DNA of 64,000 nt from Desulfomonilaceae bacterium (GTDB lineage: Bacteria > Desulfobacterota > Desulfomonilia > Desulfomonilales > Desulfomonilaceae): NCBI GenBank assembly GCA_031082285.1, contig JAVHLK010000009.1, forward strand, positions 21,066-85,065. The letters are read 5' to 3'. The position numbers and the translations under genes are program-made. Below, one piece after another: positions 27,721 through 38,345 of the stretch. Position 1 is the first letter of the stretch; each line of letters opens with the position of its first letter. Under the pieces are notes generated by a model. The model did not search any database. It worked only from the letters and a program-made list of their open reading frames with translations, and was not told the DNA's origin.

Positions 27721-29730
27721 ATGTTTCATAAGATCCTCATTGCCAACCGGGGAGAGATTGCACTCCGCATCATACGGACCTGCAGACGCATGGGCATCCA
27801 TACCGTGGCGGTCCATTCGGAAGCGGACTTCCGCTCTCGTCACGTTCGCGAGGCCGACGAAGCATGTGTCATAGGAGAGGCTCCTGCAGCGAAATCGTAC
27901 CTTGACAAGGACAAGATAATCGAAACCGCACTGGCCCACGGCTGTGCCGCGATTCATCCGGGATACGGTTTTCTCTCGGAGAACGCGGAATTCGTACGCA
28001 TGGTGGAGGACGCGGGACTGGTCTTCATCGGCCCTCCTGCGGAAGCGACGGCTCTGCTCGGGGACAAGACGGCTGCCAAGGCCCTGGCGGTCCGTGCGGG
28101 CGTTCCGGTGGTCCCAGGTCACCATGAACCAATCGGTGACTCGGACGACGTACAGGCCATTGCCCATCGAGTCGGATTCCCGCTCCTCCTCAAGCCCGCG
28201 GGGGGAGGCGGTGGAAGAGGTATGCGAATAGTCTCCTCGCCCGACGATCTATTATGCGCCCTCTCAGAGTGTCGTGACGAGACTCGAAAGGGATTCGCCG
28301 ACGACCGGATCTTCATGGAACGGTACGTGTCGCGGCCGCGCCACATAGAGATTCAAATCATGGCCGACCGACACGGGAATATCGTCCACATGGGCGAGCG
28401 AGAGTGCTCCATCCAGCGCCGGTACCAGAAGGTCATTGAAGAGACCCCGTCCCCCGCGGTCCACGGCGACCTTCGCCTAGAGATGGGACGGGTCGCGTGC
28501 GCCCTTGCCCGAGAGGCGGGGTACGTAGGCGCCGGCACGGTGGAGTTTGTTCTCGACGCGGAGAAGAAGTTCTATTTTCTCGAGATGAACACGCGGCTCC
28601 AAGTCGAGCATCCCGTTACCGAGCTTGTCACCGGGTTGGACCTCGTGGAAATGCAGATACGGGTTGCAGACGGCGAGCCTCTCGGAGTCGAACAGAAGGA
28701 TATCGTCCTCAACGGCTGGGCAATTGAAGCCAGAATTTGCGCGGAGGATCCATCGCGGGACTTCTTCCCCACAACAGGGATGATCACTCGGTACGCCATG
28801 CCCATGGGGAACAACGTGCGTGTTGACAGCGGTGTGGAAGCGGGAAGCGTCATTTCGATCTACTATGACTCTCTGCTCGCCAAAGTGGCCGCATGGGGAG
28901 AAACCCGAGACAAAGCCCGGAAGACTCTGATCAGGGCATTGAACGGTTACCACCTGGAAGGCCTGGTCACCAATGTGGACTTTGCCAACGCGGTTCTCGA
29001 CCACCCGGCATTTGCACGGGGCGATCTCTCGACCGATTTCATCGACGATCACTTCGTCGACGGCACGAGCATCCTGCCGCCGGATCCGGAGAAGATCCGC
29101 CATATGATCATGGCCGCGGTGCTCGTGTACCACGTGCGGCAGAGGGTGGTGAGGGAGTCTCTGAAAATGATGGCGCCCCATGTGGGCGGCACGCCGGTTC
29201 GACCAAAGTCGCATCAATATGTGGTTCAAGTCGATTCCGAAGTCTTTGAGGTCCACCTTGAAGGCGACCGGCTGACCAAGATGTGGAACATCATGGTGAA
29301 CAACCATTCCTACGAGGTGGTCACCCCTGATTTCGAGTTTTACCGGCGACGTCTCAAGCTTCAGATCGACGGCTCCTACCGAATGTTCCGCTTGAATTAC
29401 CGAGAAAAACACATCCAGGCGGCATACTGCGGAATCATCCGAACCTTTGAGATCTACTCTCCCCGGGAGTGGAGCCTAGCCCACTACATGCCGCGACGCA
29501 AGACGGCGGTAGTGGAAAACGTCCTGAGATGTCCCATGCCGGGTCTGGTGGTCGCGGTGAACGTTGCCGAGGGGACCTTGGTGCGCCGCGGACAAGAACT
29601 CCTTCGCATTGAATCCATGAAGATGGAGAGCGGGATCGGATCCCCCGGAGACCTCCTCGTGGAAAAGGTCCTCGTGCAGCCGGGGCAAGCGGTGGAAACC
29701 GACGAGGTGCTGGTGGTTTTCGGCACCTGA
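27721..29730 (+). CDS. biotin carboxylase / biotin carboxyl carrier fusion (acyl-CoA carboxylase alpha)
   Basis: A 669-residue protein. Residues 1-450 are biotin carboxylase: FHKILIANRGEIALRIIRTC, the ATP-grasp glycine loop KPAGGGGGRGMRI, FMERYVSRPRHIEIQ and EMNTRLQVEHPVTE. A linker of about 130 residues follows, and the biotinyl domain occupies the last 70 residues with RIESMKMES, where K634 is the biotinylation site. It carboxylates its own biotin using ATP and bicarbonate and passes CO2 to the carboxyltransferase encoded just upstream. GTG-free start; ATG 27721 sits ten bases after the previous stop with GTGAGGTG overlapping, implying translational coupling. Confidence 0.94.
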   Translation: MFHKILIANRGEIALRIIRTCRRMGIHTVAVHSEADFRSRHVREADEACVIGEAPAAKSYLDKDKIIETALAHGCAAIHPGYGFLSENAEFVRMVEDAGLVFIGPPAEATALLGDKTAAKALAVRAGVPVVPGHHEPIGDSDDVQAIAHRVGFPLLLKPAGGGGGRGMRIVSSPDDLLCALSECRDETRKGFADDRIFMERYVSRPRHIEIQIMADRHGNIVHMGERECSIQRRYQKVIEETPSPAVHGDLRLEMGRVACALAREAGYVGAGTVEFVLDAEKKFYFLEMNTRLQVEHPVTELVTGLDLVEMQIRVADGEPLGVEQKDIVLNGWAIEARICAEDPSRDFFPTTGMITRYAMPMGNNVRVDSGVEAGSVISIYYDSLLAKVAAWGETRDKARKTLIRALNGYHLEGLVTNVDFANAVLDHPAFARGDLSTDFIDDHFVDGTSILPPDPEKIRHMIMAAVLVYHVRQRVVRESLKMMAPHVGGTPVRPKSHQYVVQVDSEVFEVHLEGDRLTKMWNIMVNNHSYEVVTPDFEFYRRRLKLQIDGSYRMFRLNYREKHIQAAYCGIIRTFEIYSPREWSLAHYMPRRKTAVVENVLRCPMPGLVVAVNVAEGTLVRRGQELLRIESMKMESGIGSPGDLLVEKVLVQPGQAVETDEVLVVFGT

Positions 29731-29889
29731 GCGAAAGACGGTGCGGGTGTCGTCACATGCGGGACGCCGGCAAGGAGCGAGTGAACGGTTCAGGACATTG
29801 ACCTCGCCCCACGCATCGGTGGGCTTGCACTCGGATGGGCGTGAACGGTATGATAAGTTCAACAACTGAAGATATCTCCGAGGTCGGAA

Positions 29890-30900
29890 GTGTCGGCACG
29901 TACCAACAGGAAGAGGGTCAAACTCAAAGCTTTTCTGGCTGATTACGTCCGGGGTGCGTCGGAAGAAGAGCTGCGTGAGAAACACGATTTGCGCCATTCG
30001 CAGGTCGGCCGTGTGGTAGGCATACTCAAGAAACGGGGAGAAATAACAAGCAAGGAGGAGGCCCTGCGGGTCGAGAACCTCAAGATCCGCTTCGGCAGAT
30101 CGGAGAATCTCCCGAGCAGCGCAACCTACCGCAAGAAGAGCGTAGAGCTCGATTCAGGTCTGGTTCTTCACTGTCCATCGTGTGGGGCGGCTGTTGAGAG
30201 AGGCGCGGTAGACTGCGCGTACTGTGGATCGCGCCTTGACTTCTCGTTCAAGGGAAAGACCATTCACTGCCCCCACTGCTTCAAAACCACCACCGCGGAG
30301 GGGAAGTTCTGCGTCCACTGCGCCAGGCCGGTGAAAGGTCTTGTGACTCACGGCAAGGTACTCGAGGATAGGCCGTGCCCTCGCTGCTCCGTTCCAATGT
30401 ACGGTTTGAACATGGGGGACTTCTCGGTCATCCAATGTGACGAGTGCAAGGGAGTTTTTGTGCCTCACGAGACATTTGAGACGATGCAGGAGACCAGAGA
30501 CGCCGTCATTGTCTCCTCTCAGGGCGTCTCGCGCGTTCCGGCCGAACCTGAGAAGCAAGTCGCTTACGTTCGCTGCCCGATATGCCTCAAGATGATGAAC
30601 CGGACCAACTTTGCACGCATTTCAGGAGTGATCATTGACACGTGTCGGGATCATGGGATCTGGTTCGATCACGGCGAGGTCGAGAAGGTCATGGACTTTG
30701 TCGCAAGAGGGGGCCTCCAAAAGGCCAAAGCGGTGGAAATGGAACGGTTGAAACACCAAGACGATCTCAGACGGATTCGCAACTTACCGACCGGGCAACG
30801 GGCTGAGGGGCGTTTCCATTTCGATCCTGCGGACGACCCCATGGCGGGCGTAAGCCTGTTCGACGTGGTGGGACGGCTCTTCAGTGTATTGCGTAAGTAG
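29890..30900 (+). CDS. multi-zinc-ribbon protein with N-terminal GMTDxEL-type module
   Basis: A 336-residue soluble protein. Residues 10-45 (LADYVRGASEEELREKHDLRHSQVGRVVGILKKRG) match the helical module in the PilZ-like proteins at 6296 and 7199. The rest carries at least four zinc ribbons: CPSCGAAVERGAVDCAYCG, CPHC with CVHC, CPRC with CDEC (the zf-TFIIB-like RCPRCSVPMY...CDECKGVFVP form), and CPICLKMMNR with a downstream Cys/His (DTCRDHGIWFDHGE). It probably acts as a nucleic-acid- or protein-binding adaptor. The start is a GTG at 29890 preceded by GAGG. The DUF362 gene follows after 20 bases, suggesting co-transcription. Confidence 0.75.
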   Translation: MSARTNRKRVKLKAFLADYVRGASEEELREKHDLRHSQVGRVVGILKKRGEITSKEEALRVENLKIRFGRSENLPSSATYRKKSVELDSGLVLHCPSCGAAVERGAVDCAYCGSRLDFSFKGKTIHCPHCFKTTTAEGKFCVHCARPVKGLVTHGKVLEDRPCPRCSVPMYGLNMGDFSVIQCDECKGVFVPHETFETMQETRDAVIVSSQGVSRVPAEPEKQVAYVRCPICLKMMNRTNFARISGVIIDTCRDHGIWFDHGEVEKVMDFVARGGLQKAKAVEMERLKHQDDLRRIRNLPTGQRAEGRFHFDPADDPMAGVSLFDVVGRLFSVLRK

Positions 30901-30920
30901 GGCCGGTGAAAGAGATATCC

Positions 30921-32012
30921 ATGACGGAAAAACCCATAGTTGCAGTGAAGAGAACCAGGCCGGAAACCGTGCTCGACGATATCGCGGAGACGATGGAACG
31001 GGCTCGGTTCAGAGAGTTTCTCGATCCCGCGGCCACCGTGATACTGAAAGACAACATTTCGTGGCACTTCCCGTTCCTGAGCGCGAATACAACCCCTTGG
31101 CAGCTGGAAGGGGTTATTCGGGCCCTCAGGGACGCAGGCTATCACGACATCGTCTGCGTGCAGAACGAGACGGTGGTGACCAATGCGTTCAAAGGCGAAC
31201 GCATGAACAAGTACGTGCCGATCCTCGAGAAGTACAAGGTTCCCGTCCTCTACAATTTCAGGGAATCGGACATGCGCTGGATACGGTATGCTCCCAAGGC
31301 CAAAATGCGTGTTCTCGGAGACATTTTTCCCGACGGAATACGCATTCCCGAATACTTTATAGGCAAGAACATCGTCCACCTGCCCACGGTCAAGTGTCAC
31401 ATCTATACGGGCACCACCGGAGCCATGAAAAACGCGTTCGGCGGTCTTCTGACCACAAGAAGGCACTACACCCATTCGGTGATTCACGAAACGCTGAACG
31501 ATTTACTTGACATCCAGAAAGAGATTCACGCGGGCATTTTCGCGGTGATGGACGGAACGGTGTGCGGCGACGGCCCTGGTCCAAGGACCATGAGGCCGGT
31601 AGAAAAGGATCTCATGCTGGCTTCCGCAGACTGCACGGCAATCGATGCCGTTGCGGCCAAGATGATGGGATTCGATCCGATGAACCTCGATTTCATACGC
31701 ATCGCTCACGAATCCGGACTGGGCAAGGGACGTCTCGAAGAGATCGACGTGGTCGGGGAAGATATCTCTCGTGAAAACTGGGAATTCACCGTGGGGAACA
31801 ACACGGCTTCCCGAGTCGGCAACTTCATCTGGTTCGGGCCGCTTAAGCCGTTGCAGAATCTGTTCTTTCGGACGCCCCTGGTCTACCTGTTCGTCTTCGG
31901 ATCTTTCTTCTACCACGACTACATCTATTGGCCGCTTAGAGCAAAACCCCAAATGGAATCGTTCAAGAAGACCGGGAAATGGGGAAGACTTTTCGATTCC
32001 TACCCAGCCTAG
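30921..32012 (+). CDS. DUF362-domain protein
   Basis: A 363-residue protein of the DUF362 family, recognised from the order AATVILKDNISW, a long alternating alpha/beta core, HLPTVKCHIYTGTTGAMKNAFGGLL, and DGTVCGDGPGPRTM followed by ASADCTAIDAVAAKMMGFDP. The family is widespread in anaerobes, often beside ferredoxin-like domains, but its reaction is unknown; here no CxxCxxC iron-sulfur segment is present. A hydrophobic stretch near the C terminus (PLVYLFVFGSFFYHDYIYW) could sit at the membrane. ATG 30921 is preferred to a GTG 15 bases upstream. It probably forms an operon with the zinc-ribbon gene. Confidence 0.82.
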   Translation: MTEKPIVAVKRTRPETVLDDIAETMERARFREFLDPAATVILKDNISWHFPFLSANTTPWQLEGVIRALRDAGYHDIVCVQNETVVTNAFKGERMNKYVPILEKYKVPVLYNFRESDMRWIRYAPKAKMRVLGDIFPDGIRIPEYFIGKNIVHLPTVKCHIYTGTTGAMKNAFGGLLTTRRHYTHSVIHETLNDLLDIQKEIHAGIFAVMDGTVCGDGPGPRTMRPVEKDLMLASADCTAIDAVAAKMMGFDPMNLDFIRIAHESGLGKGRLEEIDVVGEDISRENWEFTVGNNTASRVGNFIWFGPLKPLQNLFFRTPLVYLFVFGSFFYHDYIYWPLRAKPQMESFKKTGKWGRLFDSYPA

Positions 32013-32040
32013 TCATACCACGCACGTGACGTCGGCCGAA

Positions 32041-32469
32041 TTAGGTGTCGTGGAAAAACTCGCCTTCGAGGTGGTCGTTCAGTTCCTTCTGGACTTGTGC
32101 GCGAATTGTCTGAACGTCCGCACGCCATTGTTCGATTTTCTCAAGGGCCTCTGTTTCCCAAGGGAGCCGCTCCTCAGGAGATTTGGCGAGAATGTCCCGT
32201 TCCAGTTCATGAGGCACGGGGCACTGCAGCAATCTTTGATAGCGCGTCTTGATCCTCCTGATGGTATGGAGAAGCCTGAGAAGATCGTCTTTGGAAAGTT
32301 GCTTGGTCTGGGTGTGGGAAGAATGTTTGGGAATAAGATGCAGGTCCTCGAGTGGTGTTCCCTCCTTGAGGGCCTTATTAATGATTTGTTTCAACAGCTT
32401 GTAGTTATTCTTGAAGTCCCCGGGAGGTTCGGAAACTCCAGGAGTCGAATCGGAAAAAGGAAATAACAT
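32041..32469 (-). CDS. hypothetical helical protein
   Basis: A 142-residue protein starting at ATG 32469, with GGAGG seven bases upstream; longer in-frame starts lack a site. It is predominantly charged and helical (NNYKLLKQIINKALKEGTPL, LLRLLHTIRRIKTRYQRLL, ALEKIEQWRADVQTIRAQVQKEL), with a single Cys and no signal peptide. No domain recognised. It converges with the DUF362 gene (29 bases between ends). Confidence 0.6.
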   Translation of the reverse strand: MLFPFSDSTPGVSEPPGDFKNNYKLLKQIINKALKEGTPLEDLHLIPKHSSHTQTKQLSKDDLLRLLHTIRRIKTRYQRLLQCPVPHELERDILAKSPEERLPWETEALEKIEQWRADVQTIRAQVQKELNDHLEGEFFHDT

Positions 32470-32836
32470 TACCATACCTCCTACCAGGAAATCTGACAAC
32501 CGGGCGGGTCCGACAGCCCAACGCCCGGAAAACAATTGGCTGATAACAGGTCCAGGAATGTTAGTCAAGAAATAGTTGATGATTTTTATATATGATCCTG
32601 ATCAAAAAGAAGAAAAAGGTGGATACACGAGAGGCGGGACGAACCCTGGAATGAACCGTTTCGCGCGGTCCTTGTCTATCTTATTAATTTGATTAGCACT
32701 TACGAGAGAGCTTTGCTTTCCGGATCTGTTGTTGATAAGCTTTGATCGATGGAACTGGGGAGTTCGAAGCGGTCGCTCCGCGTCACAGGCGGTCAACGGC
32801 CCGAATCGACAAGAGAATCGAGGATTAGGATCAGCC
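32470..32836. other. A+T-richer intergenic region upstream of uvrA
   Basis: Bases 32565-32620 are markedly A+T-rich (TTTTTATATATGATCCTGATCA), unlike the surroundings, and probably contain promoter elements for the divergent 142-residue protein gene and uvrA. No clear -35/-10 pair or LexA box was identified. Confidence 0.35.
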
Positions 32837-35809
32837 GTGGGATCACGAAAGATAGTCATCCGGGGGGCGAGGGAACATAATCTCAAGAACATAGATCTGG
32901 ACATCCCGAGGGATAAACTAGTTGTAATAACAGGTCTTTCCGGTTCCGGAAAGTCGACTCTGGCCTTCGATACCATATACGCCGAAGGGCAACGACGCTA
33001 CGTGGAGTCCCTCTCCGCGTACGCGCGTCAATTTCTGGAGATGATGGACAAGCCCGACGTCGATCTCATAGAGGGCTTGTCGCCGGCCATCAGCATCGAG
33101 CAGAAGACCACGTCGAAAAACCCTCGGTCTACCGTGGGAACCGTTACCGAGATCTACGACTACTTGCGCTTGTTGTACGCGCGATGCGGAATACCTCACT
33201 GCTGGGAGTGCGGAAGGCCGATCAGTTCCATGACCATACAGCAGATGGTCGACCAGGTGATGGAATTTCCCGACGGATCCAGGATTCACCTGATGGCGCC
33301 CGTCGTGTCGGGGAGAAAAGGAGAATATCACAAAGAGCTTCAGAACCTCGCTCGGGAAGGTTTTGTGAGAGTGAAGATCGACGGCGAGATGCGAGATCTG
33401 TCCGAGGAGATAAGGCTGGACAAAAACAAGAAGCACACCATTCATGTGGTGGTGGATCGTCTTGTCGTCAGAGAGGGAATCCGGAAGCGACTCGCGGATT
33501 CCATGGAAATCGCCGTGAGGATGGGGCAGGGGACCTGCATGGTGGAGGACGTTGAGGGGACCGTTCATCTCTTCAGTGAGAATTTCGCGTGCCCGGACCA
33601 CGGAGTTTCCATCGGCGAGATGTCCCCTAGGCTGTTTTCCTTCAACAACCCGTTCGGCGCGTGCGAAACCTGCAGTGGTCTCGGCGTGCAAGTACGGTTC
33701 GATCCCGACCTGGTAGTCCCGGACATGAGACTCTCCATCAAGGACGGTGCGATCGCGCCATGGGCGAACCGCAATTCAATCTTCTACCACCAGATGATCG
33801 AATCGCTCGTGAACCACTTTGGTTTCGAGGCGAACACCCCGTTCGGGAAACTCCCTCAGGAAATCCAAGAGATGCTCTTGTACGGTTCCGGCCACGAGGA
33901 GATAGACTTCTCCTATGAGAGGGACGGAAGGCGTCACTTCTTTCGCAAACCGTTCGAAGGAGTGTTGCCGAATCTGGAGCGACGGTATCGAGAATCAGAC
34001 CGAGAGGATTTCACCGAGGAATTCGGTCGCTACATGAGCGCCGTTCCCTGTCCCTCGTGTGAAGGGGCTCGTTTGAAGAAAGAGGCTCGGCATGTTCTTG
34101 TCGGGGGCATGCCCATCCACAAGTTGACGGCCCTGTCCGTGCGTGAGGCCGCGGAGTTCGTCGAGAACCTCGAGATGGACGAGCGCCGCATGGAGATCGG
34201 TCGCCGCGTGATTAAGGAAGTACGAGATCGAATAGGATTCCTGGAGAAGGTGGGGTTGGGATATCTCACGTTGGACCGATCGTCGGCAACGCTTTCCGGC
34301 GGGGAGTCTCAGCGAATCAGGTTGGCAACCCAAGTCGGATCCTCCTTGGTTGGGGTACTCTACATACTGGACGAACCCAGCATCGGTCTTCATCAGCGCG
34401 ACAATCAGAGGCTGCTCGCGACCTTGCAGGAACTTCGCGACCTGGGGAATTCGGTTTTGGTGGTCGAGCACGACCCCGAAACCATCCTGAGCGCGGACCA
34501 TGTCATCGACATGGGACCCGGAGCCGGGCGGATGGGCGGAGAGGTGGTGTTTTCAGGGAAGCCCGAGGACATTCTGACCTCTGATGCGTCACTGACCGGT
34601 ATGTACCTCTCCGGCCGGGAGCACATTCCCATCCCGGCCGCACGGCGCAAGCCGGGCAAGAAGAAGCTCGTAATCAGGGGGGCACGCGCGAACAACCTGC
34701 GCAATATCGACGTTTCCATCCCGTTGGGACTCTTCACCTGCGTCACGGGCGTATCAGGCTCGGGCAAGAGCACGCTGGTGGTGGACATCCTGCACAAGGC
34801 GTTGTCTCAGCGACTGTATCGCAGTAAGGAGAAAGCGGGTGAAATGGATGGATTGGAGGGCGTATCGTTCATCGATAAGGTCATTGACATCGACCAGAGC
34901 CCGATTGGGAGGACCCCTCGATCCAACCCTGCGACCTACTCGGGCGTCTTCACCTTCATACGGGATCTGTACGCCAATCTGCCCGAATCCCGTATGAGAG
35001 GATACAAGGCGGGACGGTACAGTTTCAACGTCAAGGGCGGTCGCTGCGAGGCATGCCGCGGAGACGGCATCATCAAGATCGAGATGCACTTCCTCCCCGA
35101 CGTATACGTGAAATGCGATGTGTGCAACGGCAAGCGATACAATCGGGAGACGCTGGACATCAGGTACAAGGGGAAAAATATCTCCGATGTTCTCGACATG
35201 ACCGTAAACCAGGCCGCTGAGTTCATGGAGAACATCCCGTCGATCTACAATAAATTAAGGACAATACAGGCGGTAGGCCTCGGGTACATCAAATTGGGAC
35301 AACCGGCCACGACCCTCTCCGGAGGTGAAGCCCAGCGGATTAAACTGTCAAAGGAATTGTCCAAGAGGGGCACCGGTCGAACCATGTATATCCTGGACGA
35401 GCCCACCACGGGGCTGCATTTCGCCGACGTACGCAAGCTGCTGGATGTCCTGCTGAGTCTGGTGGAAGCGGGCAACACGGTGGTGGTGATCGAACACAAC
35501 ATGGACGTGATAAAGATGGCCGATCACATCGTCGACCTTGGGCCCGAAGGCGGCAGCGAGGGTGGAGCGGTCATTGCCGAGGGTACCCCGGAGCACGTCG
35601 CCGAGACTCGGGGATCGTACACGGGACTCTACCTCAAGGAAGTGCTCGGCAATGAAAAGGGATATCACCAGTTCACGGTGGATCCTTCACGAGCGCGCGG
35701 TGTCCGTGAACCGGTCGTCATGCCTCACACACGAGCGGAAGAGGTTCCCAAGACCACCGCGAAAAACTCCGCCCGTACGAGGAGAGGCTCCAAGAGGGCT
35801 GTTGGGTGA
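32837..35809 (+). CDS. uvrA: excinuclease ABC subunit A
   Basis: A 990-residue nucleotide-excision-repair damage sensor. Two ABC ATPase halves: the first Walker A is [20 protein letters not shown], with signature [14 protein letters not shown] and Walker [12 protein letters not shown]; the second is [31 protein letters not shown] and [11 protein letters not shown]. Zinc modules are at [10 protein letters not shown] plus CETCSG, and CEACRG plus CDVCNG. It dimerises, loads UvrB on damaged DNA and acts with UvrC. GTG 32837 is chosen because AGGA lies six bases before it and the conserved [15 protein letters not shown] begins at once. A basic tail of about 40 residues (ending [12 protein letters not shown]) extends beyond the usual end. 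uvrB and uvrC are not in the window. Confidence 0.97.
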   Translation: MGSRKIVIRGAREHNLKNIDLDIPRDKLVVITGLSGSGKSTLAFDTIYAEGQRRYVESLSAYARQFLEMMDKPDVDLIEGLSPAISIEQKTTSKNPRSTVGTVTEIYDYLRLLYARCGIPHCWECGRPISSMTIQQMVDQVMEFPDGSRIHLMAPVVSGRKGEYHKELQNLAREGFVRVKIDGEMRDLSEEIRLDKNKKHTIHVVVDRLVVREGIRKRLADSMEIAVRMGQGTCMVEDVEGTVHLFSENFACPDHGVSIGEMSPRLFSFNNPFGACETCSGLGVQVRFDPDLVVPDMRLSIKDGAIAPWANRNSIFYHQMIESLVNHFGFEANTPFGKLPQEIQEMLLYGSGHEEIDFSYERDGRRHFFRKPFEGVLPNLERRYRESDREDFTEEFGRYMSAVPCPSCEGARLKKEARHVLVGGMPIHKLTALSVREAAEFVENLEMDERRMEIGRRVIKEVRDRIGFLEKVGLGYLTLDRSSATLSGGESQRIRLATQVGSSLVGVLYILDEPSIGLHQRDNQRLLATLQELRDLGNSVLVVEHDPETILSADHVIDMGPGAGRMGGEVVFSGKPEDILTSDASLTGMYLSGREHIPIPAARRKPGKKKLVIRGARANNLRNIDVSIPLGLFTCVTGVSGSGKSTLVVDILHKALSQRLYRSKEKAGEMDGLEGVSFIDKVIDIDQSPIGRTPRSNPATYSGVFTFIRDLYANLPESRMRGYKAGRYSFNVKGGRCEACRGDGIIKIEMHFLPDVYVKCDVCNGKRYNRETLDIRYKGKNISDVLDMTVNQAAEFMENIPSIYNKLRTIQAVGLGYIKLGQPATTLSGGEAQRIKLSKELSKRGTGRTMYILDEPTTGLHFADVRKLLDVLLSLVEAGNTVVVIEHNMDVIKMADHIVDLGPEGGSEGGAVIAEGTPEHVAETRGSYTGLYLKEVLGNEKGYHQFTVDPSRARGVREPVVMPHTRAEEVPKTTAKNSARTRRGSKRAVG

Positions 35810-36058
35810 AGCCGGGAACGCGGATGCCCGGCGTCGGTCGCGTGGTCACATGAGCCCATCGGTGTGGCCGGACCACACCTCAGAGCCCGTTCTCTCGGTT
35901 TGCTGCCCATGGCCTCAGACACAAGACTCCTCACTTTCAGGCTTCCGACTTGGCCTGACCTGGGGAAGGAAAAATTTCTCTTTCTTCGTGTCTTGTGGTG
36001 AGATCCGGTCTTCTTTATGTTCTATGAACCTTTGTGGTGAACCCAGGGCGGACACAGA

Positions 36059-36294
36059 GAAACTGTCTCAAAACTCCGGCATGGAGACAAATCGTAGCAC
36101 GATGCGGATTCAATTTCGTTACGCAATGCACGACGGGTTGCCTGCTCGTCGCGGACGTTTGCTGCAGACCTGTGTAGGGGCGGGTTTTACACCCGCCCGC
36201 AATCGAGCACCCAGAATCGGGCGGGTATGAAACCCGCCCCTATCACCGCGACGTGCCACGACTTGGGCGTATATTTGAGTTTTGAGACAATTTC
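36059..36294. mobile_element. MITE-like element, copy 2 (inverted)
   Basis: 236 bases with ends GAAACTGTCTCAAAACTC and GAGTTTTGAGACAATTTC, flanked by direct CAGA duplications (36055-36058 and 36295-36298). It is the inverted counterpart of the element at 19466, collinear along its whole length with a few tens of substitutions, and has the same GTAGGGGCGGGTTTTA palindrome at its centre. No coding sequence. Lies in the 540-base region between uvrA and the convergent acyl-CoA synthetase gene, which holds no recognised gene. Confidence 0.85.
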
Positions 36295-36349
36295 CAGAGG
36301 TCCGCCCCTACAAGCATCTTCTTATGTCCTGACGGTTCGACGTTTCTTT

Positions 36350-38023
36350 CTATTTCTCTTTCTTGGACAACTCCATGGCCCGAAGTTCTTTCCGAAGGAT
36401 CTTTCCCACCGCGCTTTTCGGGAGATCGTCAACAAACTCCACATACTTCGGCACCTTGTACTTGACGAGATTCTCCTTGCAGTAATCGATGATTTCCTCA
36501 GCCGTCGCGGTCTCCCCTTTCTTGAGCACCACGAAAGCCTTGATCCTTTCTCCCGAATACGCGTCGGGCACGCCGATCACGCACGCCTCGACCACCTTAG
36601 GATGTGTAAAGAGCACCTCGTCCACATCTCTTGGGTAGATGTTGAAGCCTCCCGAGATGATCATGTCCTTCTTCCGGTCCACGATGCTGAAGAACCCGTC
36701 CTCGTCGAACACTGCGATGTCTCCCGTGAGAAACCATCCGTCTCTTAAGGACGCGGCCGTTTCGTCCGGTCGGTTGATGTACCCCTTCATGACCTGGGGA
36801 CCTTTGATGCAAATCTCGCCGGGTTCACCCGGAGTGTTGATCTCTCTATCGTAATTGTCGACATCGACGAGTTTCACATCGGTGTTCGGTATCGGCAAAC
36901 CGATGGTTCCCGCTTTGGTAGTCGCACCGTAAGGATTGATATGGGTTACCGGGCTTGTTTCGGTGAGCCCGTATCCCTCGCAGATCTGGGCGCCTGTGAG
37001 GCTCTCGAAATTGCGAATGGTTTCCATGGGGAGTGGTGCGCCTCCGGAGAAGCATCCCTTCAGCGACTTGAGACTGTATTTCTTGAGATCCGGAAAATTA
37101 ATCATGCCGTTGTACAGTGTCGGCACCGCGGGCATGTAGGTTGCCTTGTACTTGTCTATGGCATCGAGGATCGGTTTCGGCTCCGGCTTGGGTATGAGAA
37201 TGGTTGCCCAGCCGTTCCAGATGCTGATGTTCATGGCCGTGGTCATGCCGAAGGAGTGAAAGAAGGGCAGGCACCCCACCGCGATCTCCTCGCCCTGATC
37301 GAAGCCCGGGAACCAGACAGTACTTTGCTGGCAGTTACTGGAGAGGTTGCCGTGGGTCAGCTGAACGCCCTTGGACACCCCCGTCGTGCCGCCGGTGTAC
37401 AAGAGACATGCCGTATCGTCCCACTTCGGTTGGTAAGGCGCGTCAATGGGGGGGTACTTCTTGATGCACTCCATAAACTCGAGAACGTCCGCGGATGTCG
37501 CAACCTTCTTATGCATGTCCTTCTTCACGAATGGAAAGAGCTGCTTGAGAGGGAACGGCAGGAAGTCGCGGATGTGGCAGACAACGATCTTGGTTATGCC
37601 GGTCTTTTTTCGCAGCTCGATCATTCGAGGGGCCAGCAGATCCAATGAGATGAGGAAGGTGGAACCTGAATCGTTGAACTGGTGTTCCAGTTCTCGGTCG
37701 GTATAGAGCGGGTTATTCAGGGCGACGGTTGCGCCGGCCCTGAATGAACCGTATATTGCCACCACGTGCTGGACCAGGTTGGGTAGGAGCGTTGCCACTT
37801 TATCCCCGGGCTTGACCCCAATTGCCTTGAGCGCCGACGCAAATCGCGAGACCATGTCGTCGAGATTTCTATAGGTGATGGTCGCCCCCTGGAACAAGAG
37901 GGCCGGTCTGTCGGGGAAACGCTTGGCCGTTCTGCTCAGGGCTTCGGGCAAAGTGACTTTTTCAAAGTCCAGTTCCTTGGGAACCGCTTCATAGTACGAT
38001 TTGAACCATATCTTTTCCATGTA
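36350..38023 (-). CDS. long-chain fatty-acid--CoA ligase (AMP-binding)
   Basis: A 557-residue ANL-superfamily enzyme. It has the P-loop YTGGTTGVSKGVQLTH, the A5 motif EGYGLTETSPVTHINP, the fatty-acyl-CoA synthetase signature GWFLTGDIAVFDEDGFFSIVDR followed by KKDMIISGGFNIYP, and the catalytic lysine in LPKSAVGKILRKEL. All core motifs are intact, so it should activate fatty or aromatic acids to CoA thioesters through an acyl-adenylate. It is of FadD-like length. ATG 38023 is fixed by AAGGAG. Monocistronic. It differs clearly from the degenerate synthetase at 52088. Confidence 0.92.
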   Translation of the reverse strand, partial: YMEKIWFKSYYEAVPKELDFEKVTLPEALSRTAKRFPDRPALLFQGATITYRNLDDMVSRFASALKAIGVKPGDKVATLLPNLVQHVVAIYGSFRAGATVALNNPLYTDRELEHQFNDSGSTFLISLDLLAPRMIELRKKTGITKIVVCHIRDFLPFPLKQLFPFVKKDMHKKVATSADVLEFMECIKKYPPIDAPYQPKWDDTACLLYTGGTTGVSKGVQLTHGNLSSNCQQSTVWFPGFDQGEEIAVGCLPFFHSFGMTTAMNISIWNGWATILIPKPEPKPILDAIDKYKATYMPAVPTLYNGMINFPDLKKYSLKSLKGCFSGGAPLPMETIRNFESLTGAQICEGYGLTETSPVTHINPYGATTKAGTIGLPIPNTDVKLVDVDNYDREINTPGEPGEICIKGPQVMKGYINRPDETAASLRDGWFLTGDIAVFDEDGFFSIVDRKKDMIISGGFNIYPRDVDEVLFTHPKVVEACVIGVPDAYSGERIKAFVVLKKGETATAEEIIDYCKENLVKYKVPKYVEFVDDLPKSAVGKILRKELRAMELSKKEK

Positions 38024-38327
38024 ACGCTCCTTACTGTCGTATACGAGGTGGTTGCAGCCGGGGGCCGCCACAGGGTCCACCGAACCGTCGCCCTGGTGAA
38101 ATCACGAAGGGTTCCAATCGAGAGCGATCTCCGCTTCCCCACGTAAGAGCGGCTGGATCGGGTAAATCTGTCCGGGGTTTTCGGTGATTGGACTTCCCTC
38201 GGTCATCACGACGTCGACGATGTACCGTGGAACATTCCGAAACACTAATTCTACACTAACATCGAAGAATATCCCAGGGAAAAAGCTGGGAAGCGGCATG
38301 CGTTTTGATAATGAATTCTGAGGCCCG

Positions 38328-38345
38328 GATGCTATAATGCTCGCC
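38328..38345 (+). promoter_or_regulatory. extended -10 promoter directly at the start codon
   Basis: TGCTATAAT (38330-38338) is a perfect extended -10 element. A transcript would begin about seven bases later, at or next to the ATG at 38346, implying a leaderless mRNA. There is no good -35, as is usual for extended -10 promoters, and no Shine-Dalgarno sequence. Confidence 0.45.
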
